Of a stretch of DNA of 15,171 nucleotides, positions 1-6,340 are shown in pieces (the first letter of the stretch is position 1; each line of letters opens with the position of its first letter). Where the stretch lies: the NCBI GenBank assembly GCA_016936035.1, contig JAFGPU010000311.1, positions 1 through 15,171 on the forward strand, read 5' to 3'. Origin of the DNA: Acidimicrobiales bacterium (GTDB taxonomy: Bacteria; Actinomycetota; Acidimicrobiia; Acidimicrobiales; VFJN01). A program made the translations under genes and the position numbers. The notes under the pieces are model-generated. The model was not told where the DNA came from and searched no databases. It saw only the letters and a program-made list of their open reading frames with translations.

Positions 1-381
1 GACCCCCATCCCGTCCTGCACGCTCCGCGTGGCGGGGTGCACCCCGCCACCGGCGGCCACGGCGGCGTCGGCCATGGCGCCGAGGGCGTCGACGTCGTCG
101 ACCCGGAAGCACAGGTGGGTCAGGCCGAGACGCGTCATCGGCCGGCGCCTGCCGTCGCCCTGCGGGTCCGGCTCGATCCAGCAGAGCAGCTCGAGGCGCA
201 GGTCGTCGCGGGCCAGCATCCGCGACCGGAAGCGGCCGTCGACCTCCATCGTCGGTGCCACCTCGGGTCCGAGGTCCATGGTGAACAGTTCGCGGAATCC
301 CAGGGCGTCGACGTAGAACCGGGTCGACCGCTCGAGGTCGGAGCAGCACACGCCGACGTGCGAGAACCCCTGCAACCCCAT
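1..381 (-). CDS. VOC/glyoxalase-fold family protein, C-terminus cut by window edge
   Basis: Reading the minus strand from ATG at 381 gives an open frame of 127 codons that runs off the window start. It begins MGLQGFSHVGVCCSDLERS and continues with FYVDALGF, the usual first beta-alpha-beta unit of the vicinal oxygen chelate fold. His8 (SHVGV), Glu64 (LRLELL) and His89 (LTHLCF) sit where metal ligands occur in glyoxalase I and extradiol dioxygenase relatives; the DDVDAL stretch that follows is also typical. The family ranges from glyoxalases to dioxygenases and antibiotic-binding proteins, so the substrate cannot be named. It lies 67 bases downstream of the SRPBCC-DinB gene on the same strand and may belong to that arsR-led cluster, but a TAGGGT -10-like element six bases before its ATG suggests a promoter of its own. 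Confidence 0.85.
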   Translation of the reverse strand, partial: MGLQGFSHVGVCCSDLERSTRFYVDALGFRELFTMDLGPEVAPTMEVDGRFRSRMLARDDLRLELLCWIEPDPQGDGRRRPMTRLGLTHLCFRVDDVDALGAMADAAVAAGGGVHPATRSVQDGMGV

Positions 382-387
382 GCGTGG

Positions 388-393
388 ACCCTA
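388..393 (-). promoter_or_regulatory. Possible -10 element for a leaderless VOC transcript
   Basis: TAGGGT on the minus strand ends six bases before the VOC gene's ATG, so transcription would start at or next to the start codon. No Shine-Dalgarno sequence precedes this ATG. There is no convincing -35 at 17 bases. This is inference from spacing and from similar arrangements elsewhere in the window. Confidence 0.3.
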
Positions 394-448
394 CGTCACG
401 GCGCGAGGACGACCCGCCCGCGCCGCGAGCTGTCAACCCGTGGGCCGG

Positions 449-1477
449 TCAGGGACGGCGCCCCGTGAAGGCGATCAGCCTGTCCTGTTCCGGTGCATCG
501 GCGGGCACGTCGACGCGGGGGCCGTAGTGGCCGCTCTGGCGCATGGGCTCGTCCATGGGCTCGATGCCGGCGAGCATGCGGTGCACCTCGTCGGCGTCCA
601 GCGTGTCGTTCAGCCCGGTGGCCCGGGCCAGGTCCCAGGTGTGGACCAGCACGTCACCCGTGCAGATCATGTCGATCGCCCGGGCGAAGGTCGACGACCC
701 CATCGGGGTGTCGCGCTCGAGCCCGGCGACCTCGGGATCGTCGAGCGCCGCCTGGATGGTCGCGTCGAGCGCCGCCCACGCGCCCGCCGGATCGGCGTCG
801 ACCGCGGGCCCGTCCGGCGCCTCGATGCCCCACCGGCCGACGAAGAAGGCCGGCAGCCACTCGACGAGGTGGCGCACGACGTCGCGGGCCACCCACCCGT
901 CGCACGGCGACGGGTTGTCCCAGGCGCCCTCGGGCACCGCCCGCACCCGGGCGGTGAACTGCGCCGCCACCTTGCGGTAGCGGTCCGCGATCGCGGTCTC
1001 GTCCAGCACCCGGTCGAGCCGGTCGTAGCTCTCGCCGACGCCGCCGGCCATGCGCGACTCGATCACGACGTCGCGTGCCCGCCGGGTCGGGTAGCGCACC
1101 GTGGCGGTCAACGTCGTCCGGCCGCCCTCCTCTGCCAGCTCGGTGGTGACCACCGCCTCGCCGGCGTCGGCGCCGTCGGCGACCTCGGTGTGCACGAGGC
1201 GGGACGGGCGCTCGACCTCGCGGTACACGCCGGACGTGCCCATCGTGGCGCCGCCCGGCCCCCGGGACACGAAGCGCCATCGACCACCGACCCGCAGGTC
1301 GACCTCGCACACGGCCAGCTGCCACCCCTGGGCGCCGTGCCAGCGCACGAGCAGCTCGGCGATGGTCAGCGCGTCGAACACCCGGTCGCGGGGTGCCGCG
1401 AAGACCCTGCTGATCACGATCTCGGTGTCGGACGGGGTGGTCACGGTGACCGACGCGGCGTCGTCGGTGAGGGACAT
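449..1477 (-). CDS. AHSA1/SRPBCC domain fused to a DinB/TIGR03086-like metal-binding domain
   Basis: The product has 342 residues and two domains. Residues about 20-160 look like an AHSA1 (SRPBCC, START-like) ligand-binding domain: VISRVFAAPRDRVFDALT, then a W-H-G segment, GGRWRF, and a closing GESYDRLDRVL. Residues about 165-342 look like the DinB/mycothiol-dependent maleylpyruvate isomerase-like fold of the TIGR03086 family: SPCDGWVARDVVRHLVEW with His203, and GDVLVHTWDLARATG with Asp275 and His279 as the likely metal site. The function is unknown; AHSA1 proteins bind hydrophobic ligands and TIGR03086 proteins resemble thiol-dependent enzymes. A strong ribosome site, AGGAGGT at 1484-1490, lies six bases before the ATG. 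The gene starts 19 bases after the arsR stop, so the two are almost certainly one operon, as is common for ArsR-AHSA1 pairs. A missed stop between the domains is unlikely because the frame is continuous. Confidence 0.9.
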   Translation of the reverse strand: MSLTDDAASVTVTTPSDTEIVISRVFAAPRDRVFDALTIAELLVRWHGAQGWQLAVCEVDLRVGGRWRFVSRGPGGATMGTSGVYREVERPSRLVHTEVADGADAGEAVVTTELAEEGGRTTLTATVRYPTRRARDVVIESRMAGGVGESYDRLDRVLDETAIADRYRKVAAQFTARVRAVPEGAWDNPSPCDGWVARDVVRHLVEWLPAFFVGRWGIEAPDGPAVDADPAGAWAALDATIQAALDDPEVAGLERDTPMGSSTFARAIDMICTGDVLVHTWDLARATGLNDTLDADEVHRMLAGIEPMDEPMRQSGHYGPRVDVPADAPEQDRLIAFTGRRP

Positions 1478-1496
1478 GGGATGACCTCCTGGTCGG

Positions 1497-1865
1497 CTAG
1501 GCCTCGCGGCCCGGGTCGTCGGCCTCGAGCTCGGCGAGCAACGCGTCGAGGCGCTGGTAGCTCTCCTCCCAGTACCGCCGGTACCCGTCGAGCCACTCGG
1601 TGGCGGCCGCGAGGGCGCGGGCTTCGAGGCGGCACGGCCGCCGCTGGGCGTCGCGCCGGCGCGAGATGAGACCGGCCCGTTCCAGCACCTTGAGGTGGCG
1701 CGAGATCGCCGGCTGGCTCACGGCGAAGGGGGCGGCGAGCTCGGAGACAGTGGCCTCGCCCGCCGTCAGCCGGCGCAGGATCGCCCGGCGGGTGGGATCG
1801 GCCAGGGCCGAGAACGTGGCGTCGAGCCGGTCGGCCGTCGCCGCTCCATAACCATCACGTTGCAT
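1497..1865 (-). CDS. ArsR-family helix-turn-helix transcriptional repressor
   Basis: The 122-residue product starts MQRDGYGAATADRLDATF and carries the ArsR hallmark LADPTRRAILRRL (residues 21-33). A winged helix-turn-helix follows at about 38-66 (VSELAAPFAVSQPAISRHLK, then VLERAGLI) and a basic wing RRRDAQRRPCRLE. The only cysteine seen is Cys78 in the wing, so an ELCVCDL-type arsenic or cadmium sensor site is absent. This places it with the ArsR proteins that sit beside AHSA1 genes and sense unknown small molecules or act through dimer contacts. The C-terminal EWLDGYRRYWEESYQRLDALLAEL is typical of that subgroup. A longer upstream reading of the frame exists, but this ATG is chosen because the promoter -10 ends nine bases before it. 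The gene probably represses itself and the downstream SRPBCC-DinB gene. Confidence 0.92.
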   Translation of the reverse strand: MQRDGYGAATADRLDATFSALADPTRRAILRRLTAGEATVSELAAPFAVSQPAISRHLKVLERAGLISRRRDAQRRPCRLEARALAAATEWLDGYRRYWEESYQRLDALLAELEADDPGREA

Positions 1866-1879
1866 AACACGTCTGTTAT
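1864..1879. promoter_or_regulatory. Perfect inverted repeat, candidate ArsR operator
   Basis: ATAACA and TGTTAT form six-base arms around a CGTC spacer, 16 bases in all. The site covers most of the arsR -10 element and the first bases of the start codon, so a bound dimer would block RNA polymerase. ArsR-family repressors usually bind such A/T-rich palindromes in their own promoters. It is also 69 bases upstream of the divergent methyltransferase start, so it could influence that gene. Confidence 0.65.
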
Positions 1880-1904
1880 ACACGATGCCGCGCCCCTTCG
1901 TCAA
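1866..1904 (-). promoter_or_regulatory. Sigma70-type promoter of arsR, apparently leaderless
   Basis: On the minus strand TTGACG (1904-1899) is separated by 18 bases from TATAAC (1880-1875). The -10 ends nine bases before the arsR ATG at 1865, and no Shine-Dalgarno sequence fits in between. Transcription should therefore start at or within a few bases of the ATG, giving a leaderless mRNA, which is common in actinobacteria. Both hexamers are close to consensus, and this is the best promoter in the window. Confidence 0.75.
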
Positions 1905-1948
1905 GGCCCGCCCGCCCGGGCGACGACCTTCCGTGCGAGGATCCCCCC

Positions 1949-2698
1949 GTGGCGCGCGTCGACTATCAGGGCAACGCCGGGACGTTCCGCACCCACCGCA
2001 CCCTCCCGCCCGACGTGCTGGCCGTCTGGAAGGAGGCGGTCGTCCGCGCCGCAGGCCCGGCGCCAGGCCGGGTGCTCGACCTCGGGGCCGGCACCGGCGG
2101 CTTCCTCGAGCCCCTGGCCGACTGGTTCGGCGCCGCGGTGGTGGCCGTCGAACCGTCCGCCGCCATGCGCGACGAGGCCGCCCGAGCCGGGCTGACCGGC
2201 CGCCACCCGTACGTCGGCGCATGGGCCGAGTCGCTGCCGGTGCGCACCGGGTCGGTCGACGTCGCGTGGCTGTCGACCGTGATCCACCAGGTCGACGACC
2301 GTGACCAGGTGTTCCGCGAGCTGCGCCGGGTCGTGCGGCCCGGCGGCGTGGTCGCGCTGCGCGGCTTCCTGGCCGATGTGCCCGCCACCGGGTTGCTGGG
2401 CGCGTTCCCCGGCACCGAGCGGGTCGCGGCGACGTTCCCCTCGACCGGCGAGGTCGTCGCGTCAGGCCAGCGCGCGGGCTTCACCGTCCGCCACGTCGAG
2501 GACGTGGTGGAACCGTGGCGCGTCGAGCTGCCGGCCTGGCGGGCCGGGGTGCGCGACCTCCGGCACGTCGACTCGTGGTGCCGGGCGCTCACCGACGCCG
2601 AGATCGCCGAGGGCCTGCGCAGCGTCGAGGCGGCCTACGCCGGAGTCGACGGCCCGATCGCCAGCGACGTCACCCTGCGCCTGCTGGTGGTCGGCTGA
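1949..2698 (+). CDS. Class I SAM-dependent methyltransferase
   Basis: The 249-residue product has the Rossmann-like methyltransferase core. Motif I is VLDLGAGTGGFLEPLA at residues 42-57, the acidic residue at the end of strand 2 is Glu68 in VVAVEPSAAM, and the later FRELRRVVRPGGVVALRG is the post-motif region around strand 5. This matches the Methyltransf_11/UbiE-like group that methylates small molecules or lipids; the acceptor is not recognisable. The GTG start at 1949 is supported by GAGGA at 1937-1941, seven bases before it. It diverges from arsR across 83 bases that contain the arsR operator. The next gene on the minus strand converges on it, with ten bases between the stops. Confidence 0.9.
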   Translation: MARVDYQGNAGTFRTHRTLPPDVLAVWKEAVVRAAGPAPGRVLDLGAGTGGFLEPLADWFGAAVVAVEPSAAMRDEAARAGLTGRHPYVGAWAESLPVRTGSVDVAWLSTVIHQVDDRDQVFRELRRVVRPGGVVALRGFLADVPATGLLGAFPGTERVAATFPSTGEVVASGQRAGFTVRHVEDVVEPWRVELPAWRAGVRDLRHVDSWCRALTDAEIAEGLRSVEAAYAGVDGPIASDVTLRLLVVG

Positions 2699-2708
2699 GC
2701 TCGGGCCC

Positions 2709-3560
2709 TCACGCCGTGCGGATGGCGGCGAGCTGGGTGGCCTGGGCCACCAGCCGACCGCGGCTGTCCCACACCTCGCACACCTCGTCGACGGTGCGGG
2801 CCTCGACCAGGCCGGCGCGCTGGCGCACGACCAGCGGGCCGGGGGCCGGCAGCGCCCGGACGTACGCCGTCAGCGACAGGGTGGGCACCCAGCCGGTGGT
2901 CCCCCCGATGTCGAAGGTGGCCGGCGGCAGGGCGTCGACGGCGTACAGCAACGCCAGCGGGTCGGGCGCCCGGCCGTCCGCGAAGGACAGGCGGGCACGC
3001 AGCTCGCCCACGCCGGCGGGCCGACCGCTGACGAACCCGGCGGTCGACGGGTCGAGCCGGATGTCGACCCGGTCCATGATCGGCAGGTGCATGCCGCCGG
3101 GGCCCGCCGCCGGCGAGCGCCGGTCCGGACCGGTCTCGGCCATCCCGGGCGCCGGCTCGCCGCCCCACCACGGCTCGGCCTCGGCCCGGAGGCGGCCGAG
3201 GGTGAACGTGGCCTCGACCCGGGTGGCGCCGTTCTGCACCAGGCGCCCACGCACCTGGCTCATGCCCCGACCCCGGCGCAGCACCTCGCTGTGCACCTCG
3301 GCCGCCCCCAGCGCAGGCGGCCCCACGTAGCTGGCGACGGCGGCCAGCGCGTGCGGGTGCGCCGGGCCCTCGACGGCAGCGGTGGTGTCGATGGCGGCCC
3401 GGGCGATGGTGGCCAGCAGGTAGCCGCCGTTGGGCTTGTCGCCGATCGTCCAGCCGGCGTCGACGTCGACGTCGTGGACCGCGTTGCCCTCGTCCGCGTG
3501 GCGCAGCGCCACTGCGGTCGCCTGGTCGAACTGGTAGCTGGTCTCGCCGTGCCCGCTCAC
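2709..3560 (-). CDS. Double-hotdog acyl-CoA thioesterase-like protein
   Basis: From GTG at 3560 the product has 283 residues. It resembles the TesB-like 4HBT_3 thioesterase family: an N-terminal hotdog (about 30-125) with GWTIGDKPNGGYLLATIARAA, where the asparagine-glycine-glycine turn leads into the central helix, and a second hotdog (about 165-283) with LSFADGRAPDPLALLYAVDALPP and a final WDSRGRLVAQATQLAAIR. Proteins of this type hydrolyse acyl-CoA esters in the cytoplasm, often in fatty acid or aromatic degradation. The chain length preference is unknown. The frame stays open far upstream through the second methyltransferase, but that extension is an out-of-frame reading of another gene. 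No ribosome site precedes the GTG; a TAGCGT element eight bases upstream suggests a leaderless start. It diverges from the DUF6457-like gene. Confidence 0.82.
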   Translation of the reverse strand: MSGHGETSYQFDQATAVALRHADEGNAVHDVDVDAGWTIGDKPNGGYLLATIARAAIDTTAAVEGPAHPHALAAVASYVGPPALGAAEVHSEVLRRGRGMSQVRGRLVQNGATRVEATFTLGRLRAEAEPWWGGEPAPGMAETGPDRRSPAAGPGGMHLPIMDRVDIRLDPSTAGFVSGRPAGVGELRARLSFADGRAPDPLALLYAVDALPPATFDIGGTTGWVPTLSLTAYVRALPAPGPLVVRQRAGLVEARTVDEVCEVWDSRGRLVAQATQLAAIRTA

Positions 3561-3568
3561 GAAGGGAA

Positions 3569-3574
3569 ACGCTA
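3569..3574 (-). promoter_or_regulatory. Possible -10 element for the thioesterase gene
   Basis: TAGCGT on the minus strand ends eight bases before GTG 3560, which lacks a ribosome site. The identical hexamer lies seven bases before the oxidoreductase ATG at 12702, which strengthens both. No good -35 is visible. Confidence 0.35.
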
Positions 3575-3656
3575 ACGGGCGCCGCGCCGACTGCACGATG
3601 CGGCGCCCGGCACGGGAGATACTGGCGGCAGCCGTCCCCGACCCAGGAGCCGTCCG

Positions 3657-3914
3657 ATGACCCGCGACGAGTGGATCGCCGCCTTCGCCGCCGAGCTGGA
3701 GGTCGAGCCTCCGGATGCCGCCACGGTCGAGATGCTGCTCGACCTGGCCGGCACCGCCGCCCACGCCAGCGAGCGCACCGCGGCACCGATCGCCTGCTAC
3801 CTCGTCGGCCTGTCCGGCGCCGCGCCCGCCATCGCCGGCCAGGTGGCCGCAGGCGTGGCACCGGCCGCCGCCGGCGACGACGACGGCGGAGACGACGACG
3901 AGGGCGGCGGCTGA
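3657..3914 (+). CDS. Small DUF6457-like protein
   Basis: The 85-residue product begins MTRDEWIAAFAAELEVEPPD and continues with LLDLAGTAAHASERTAAPIACYLVGLSG. This matches my recollection of the DUF6457 domain, which in actinobacteria is found alone or fused to molybdenum-cofactor nucleotidyltransferases (MobA-like) near formate dehydrogenase accessory genes. Here it stands alone with no molybdenum gene in view, so a cofactor role is only a guess. The predicted helices cover residues 4-66; the tail from about 72 is Gly/Asp/Glu-rich (GDDDGGDDDEGGG) and probably disordered. The ATG at 3657 is fixed by AGGAG at 3645-3649, seven bases upstream. Its stop is followed within 30 bases by the converging methyltransferase. 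Confidence 0.8.
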   Translation: MTRDEWIAAFAAELEVEPPDAATVEMLLDLAGTAAHASERTAAPIACYLVGLSGAAPAIAGQVAAGVAPAAAGDDDGGDDDEGGG

Positions 3915-3918
3915 GCGA

Positions 3919-3947
3919 GCTGGGGCCGGCGCACGAGCCGGCTCAGC
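3919..3947. terminator. Hairpin between convergent genes
   Basis: GCCGGC at 3925-3930 pairs with GCCGGC at 3937-3942 around a six-base loop. The outer GCTG at 3919-3922 pairs with CAGC at 3944-3947, leaving a small bulge. It lies just after the DUF6457-like stop and overlaps the stop codon of the converging methyltransferase, so it could end transcripts from both sides. There is no T-run on either strand, so it may only slow the polymerase or protect 3' ends. Confidence 0.45.
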
Positions 3948-4710
3948 GCACTGCGGCGGCGATGGCTCCGGTGCCCGAGCGCCAGGCGATGCCGGCCTCG
4001 GCGAACCCGGCGTCGGCCAGGGCGACGACGTGCCATTCGGCGGGCGGGACGAACTCGGGCGCGTGGTCGCCGCCGAAGAACCGGCGGCGCTCGGCCACCG
4101 CCTCCGCCAGCCGGGGGTCACGGGCGACGATGTCCCACCAGGCGTCCCAGTCGGGCCGACCGTCTGCCCACAACGCCGCCCTGCGCTCACGGGCCAGGCG
4201 GCTCAGCTCGGCCGTGAGGCGCGGCAGCCGGGCGGGCACCATCTCGTCCGCGTTGGCGACGACGCCGCCGGGGCGCACCAGCGCGCGCAGGTCGCCGTAG
4301 AGGCGACGCAACGTGGCCTCGGGCAGCCAGTGCAGCGCGGTGGCGGTGACCACGGCGTCGAACGGGGTGTCGCCGACCGCTGCGGTCCAAGCCGGGTCGC
4401 CCAGGTCGGCGCGCACGATCCGCACTCGCTCGTCGTCGCCGAGGGTTGCCGCAGCGATGGCCAGCAGCGCCGGGTCGACGTCGACCGCCACGGCGGTGGC
4501 GCGGGGGAGGCGCCCGAGCAGCCTCCGGCTGATCGAGCCGGTGCCGCACGCCAGGTCGAGCACCCGGGGGGCTCGACCGCCGACGGCCTCGACGATGTCG
4601 ACCAGCGCCGCCAGGCGATGCTCGCGGTCGGGCATGTAGCCCTCTTGCTGGCGGTCCCACGACCGCTGCCAGTCCTCGGCCCAGGTGCGCGCGTCGACGG
4701 CAGTGCTCAT
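3943..4710 (-). CDS. Class I SAM-dependent methyltransferase
   Basis: The product has 255 residues. Motif I is VLDLACGTGSISRRLLGRL (residues 50-68), the strand-2 acid is Asp77 in AVAVDVDP, and FDAVVTATALHWLPEATLRRLYGDLRALVRPGGVVANAD covers strands 4 and 5. The tryptophan-rich N-terminus (WAEDWQRSWDRQQEGYMPDRE) and HRLAALVDIVEAV are typical of small-molecule methyltransferases of the Methyltransf_25 group; the substrate is unknown. It is not a close copy of the methyltransferase at 1949. The ATG at 4710 overlaps by ATGA the stop of a 44-codon ORF, and only a weak GGGG precedes it, so translation is probably coupled to that small ORF. Confidence 0.88.
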   Translation of the reverse strand: MSTAVDARTWAEDWQRSWDRQQEGYMPDREHRLAALVDIVEAVGGRAPRVLDLACGTGSISRRLLGRLPRATAVAVDVDPALLAIAAATLGDDERVRIVRADLGDPAWTAAVGDTPFDAVVTATALHWLPEATLRRLYGDLRALVRPGGVVANADEMVPARLPRLTAELSRLARERRAALWADGRPDWDAWWDIVARDPRLAEAVAERRRFFGGDHAPEFVPPAEWHVVALADAGFAEAGIAWRSGTGAIAAAVR

Positions 4711-4841
4711 CGCAGGCCCCGGGGGACGTGGGTGGCCTCGGGCAGGCGGTCGCCGGTGAGGACGTCGCCGTGACGGAGGGCGGCCGGCCGGGCGGGCCGG
4801 CGGCGGGGGACGTTGGGGAAGCGGTGACGGTGCCGGATCAC
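4707..4841 (-). CDS. Possible 44-residue basic small protein coupled to methyltransferase
   Basis: From GTG at 4841 the frame encodes 44 residues beginning VIRHRHRFPNVPRRRPARP and ending THVPRGLR. A consensus ribosome site, AGGAGG at 4846-4851, lies four bases before the GTG. The TGA overlaps the next gene's ATG as ATGA, the usual mark of translational coupling. The product is rich in Arg, His and Pro, has no membrane segment, and I recognise no family. It may be a genuine small protein or a leader whose translation opens the methyltransferase start. The same frame also opens at an ATG further upstream (4943), but no ribosome site supports that start. Confidence 0.5.
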   Translation of the reverse strand: MIRHRHRFPNVPRRRPARPAALRHGDVLTGDRLPEATHVPRGLR

Positions 4842-4904
4842 GGATCCTCCTCTGGGGTCGGGACGGACGACGGGCAGACGAACCGGTAAGGTGCATGAGC
4901 TAGG

Positions 4905-4910
4905 TATGAC
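4905..4910 (+). promoter_or_regulatory. Possible -10 element for the CGNR gene
   Basis: TATGAC in the context TAGGTATGAC is the best -10-like sequence in the 104-base divergent gap between the small ORF and the CGNR gene. It would give a leader of about 28 bases containing the TAAGGA ribosome site at 4934-4939. No convincing -35 was found. Confidence 0.3.
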
Positions 4911-4914
4911 CCTG

Positions 4915-4932
4915 ACACCGTCCCACACCGTC
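4915..4932 (+). repeat. Direct repeat of eight bases, ten-base period
   Basis: ACACCGTC occurs at 4915-4922 and again at 4925-4932, one helical turn apart, between the possible -10 and the ribosome site of the CGNR gene. It could be a regulator site or chance. Confidence 0.4.
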
Positions 4933-4945
4933 GTAAGGATCACAA

Positions 4946-5494
4946 GTGGATTTTGACGCTTACGCGAGCTATGGCGTCGCCCTGGTGTCGTCCCAGCCCG
5001 ACGACCGCCACCCCGACGACCCGCTCACCAGCATCGAGGGCCTGCGACGGTTCCTGGCGCCCTACCCCTGGATGGCCGAGCGGGCACGGGCCGCCGACGT
5101 GGCGCCCCTCGCCGATCTCCGCACGCACCTGCGCGCCGTGTTCGAGGCGGCGGGCGACTCCCGATCGGCGACGATGGTGCGGGTGCTCAACGAGCTGCTC
5201 GACCGCCACCGCGCCCGGCCGAGCATCTCAGGCCACGACGACTCCGACTGGCACCTCCACGTGGCCTCGACCGATGGCCCGGTCGCGGAGGAGTACGCCG
5301 CGGGAGCGGTCATGGGCCTGACGATGGCGTTCCTCGACCTCGGCCCCGATCGCTTCGGCACCTGCTCGGCCACCGGCTGCCGCAAGGTCTTCCTCGACAC
5401 CTCGCGCAACCGCTCTCGCCGCTACTGCTCCGAGCGGTGCGCGACCCGAGCCAACGTGGCCGCCATGCGGTCACGCCGCCGCGCCGCGCCCTGA
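4946..5494 (+). CDS. CGNR zinc-finger (ABATE-like) putative regulator
   Basis: The 182-residue product has the two-part layout of the CGNR family. The N-terminal region is ABATE-like (residues 1-130, with DPLTSIEGLRRFL and a helical LADLRTHLRAVFEAAG). A C-terminal zinc finger follows: Cys140, Cys145, Cys161 and Cys165, with FLDTSRNRSRRYCSERC between and after them. The basic, arginine-rich finger and the closing NVAAMRSRRR suggest nucleic-acid binding, and family members are treated as probable transcription regulators of stress genes. The signature that names the family, C-G-N-R, reads C-A-T-R here (residues 165-168). The GTG at 4946 has TAAGGA six bases upstream. It diverges from the small ORF and methyltransferase, and the isomerase gene follows after 37 bases. 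Confidence 0.88.
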   Translation: MDFDAYASYGVALVSSQPDDRHPDDPLTSIEGLRRFLAPYPWMAERARAADVAPLADLRTHLRAVFEAAGDSRSATMVRVLNELLDRHRARPSISGHDDSDWHLHVASTDGPVAEEYAAGAVMGLTMAFLDLGPDRFGTCSATGCRKVFLDTSRNRSRRYCSERCATRANVAAMRSRRRAAP

Positions 5495-5531
5495 TCGAGC
5501 GCGCAGCACGCCCGCGTGCCAACCTGACGGG

Positions 5532-6269
5532 GTGTCAGAAACGAAGGACAGCCCGCCCCTGGTCCGGTCGGACGACGTCGAGGGCCACGACGGGGTGCGC
5601 CTGCTCACCCTCGATCGGCCCGGCGCCCTCAACGCCTTCGACTCGCCGCTGTACCGGGCCACCGGCGCGGCCCTCGACGCCGCCCGGACCGACGACACCG
5701 TCAAGGTCGTCGTGCTCACCGGCGCCGGGCGGGCCTTCTCCGCCGGCCAGGACCTCGACGAGATGGCCCGCCTCGCCGCCGGCGAGCCAATCGACTCCGG
5801 GTTCCCCGTGCTGCTCGACGCCCTCCAGGCGTTCGACAAGCCGCTGGTGGCCGCAGTCAACGGGGCGGCGGTCGGCATCGGGTTCACGATGCTCCCCCAC
5901 TGCGACCTCGTGCTCGCGGCCGACACGGCCCGCTTCCGCACACCGTTCGCCGAGATGGGCGTGCCGCCCGAGGCCGCGAGCAGCTACCTGTTCCCCGCCC
6001 GCATGGGCTGGCAGCGCGCCGCCGAGGTGCTGTTCACCAGCCCGTGGCTGACCGCCCCCGAGGCCGTCGAGTGCGGCATCGCCCTGCGGACCGTGCCGGC
6101 GGACGACCTCGTCACCGCGGCCCTGACGCTGGCGTCGTCGATCGCGACGGCCCCGTTGACGGCGCTGCGGGCGATCAAGGCGACCATGCTCGCCGGGCGG
6201 GCGGACGCCGTCGCCGCCGCCCGGGCCCGTGAGGAGGCGGCGTTCGCGCAGGTGCTGGGCCTGGCGTGA
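5532..6269 (+). CDS. Enoyl-CoA hydratase/isomerase family, Eci2-like enoyl-CoA isomerase
   Basis: The 245-residue product has the crotonase fold. RLLTLDRPGALNAFD opens it, FSAGQDLDEM (69-78) supplies the first oxyanion-hole backbone, and AAVNGAAVGIGFTMLPHCDLVLAADTARF (107-135) the second. After that, TPFAEMGVPPEAASSYLFPARMG resembles the peroxisomal delta3,delta2-enoyl-CoA isomerase (ECI2) pattern TPF..LG..PE..SSY.FP. Glu147 fits the single catalytic glutamate of isomerases, and the position of the first hydratase glutamate is Phe139. This suggests it moves double bonds during unsaturated fatty acid beta-oxidation rather than hydrating enoyl-CoA. The GTG start lacks a clear ribosome site and lies inside a CTGAC/GTCAG inverted repeat (5524-5538). 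A hairpin terminator lies 70 bases after the stop. Confidence 0.87.
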   Translation: MSETKDSPPLVRSDDVEGHDGVRLLTLDRPGALNAFDSPLYRATGAALDAARTDDTVKVVVLTGAGRAFSAGQDLDEMARLAAGEPIDSGFPVLLDALQAFDKPLVAAVNGAAVGIGFTMLPHCDLVLAADTARFRTPFAEMGVPPEAASSYLFPARMGWQRAAEVLFTSPWLTAPEAVECGIALRTVPADDLVTAALTLASSIATAPLTALRAIKATMLAGRADAVAAARAREEAAFAQVLGLA

Positions 6270-6340
6270 GAGGCACGGAGATGACCGCAGGCCGCTGACC
6301 ACAGCCGGTTCGTCGGCAGGAGGCCCGGGGTATCCGCGCC

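Noticed and set aside
380..1669. Long plus-strand open frame over the SRPBCC-DinB gene
   Set aside because: It is antisense to a gene with clear domains and its own ribosome site; the Arg/Gly/Ala-rich product matches no family and is typical of GC-rich shadow frames.
2301..3575. 424-codon plus-strand frame over the first methyltransferase end and the thioesterase
   Set aside because: It overlaps two genes with recognisable families, on the same and opposite strands, and its product is low complexity.
3657..3914. Molybdenum cofactor role for the DUF6457-like protein
   Set aside because: No molybdenum cofactor or formate dehydrogenase gene is in the window, so the role cannot be supported here.
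5524..5538. CTGAC/GTCAG inverted repeat at the isomerase start codon as an operator or riboregulator
   Set aside because: Five-base arms are expected often by chance in this base composition, and nothing else supports it.
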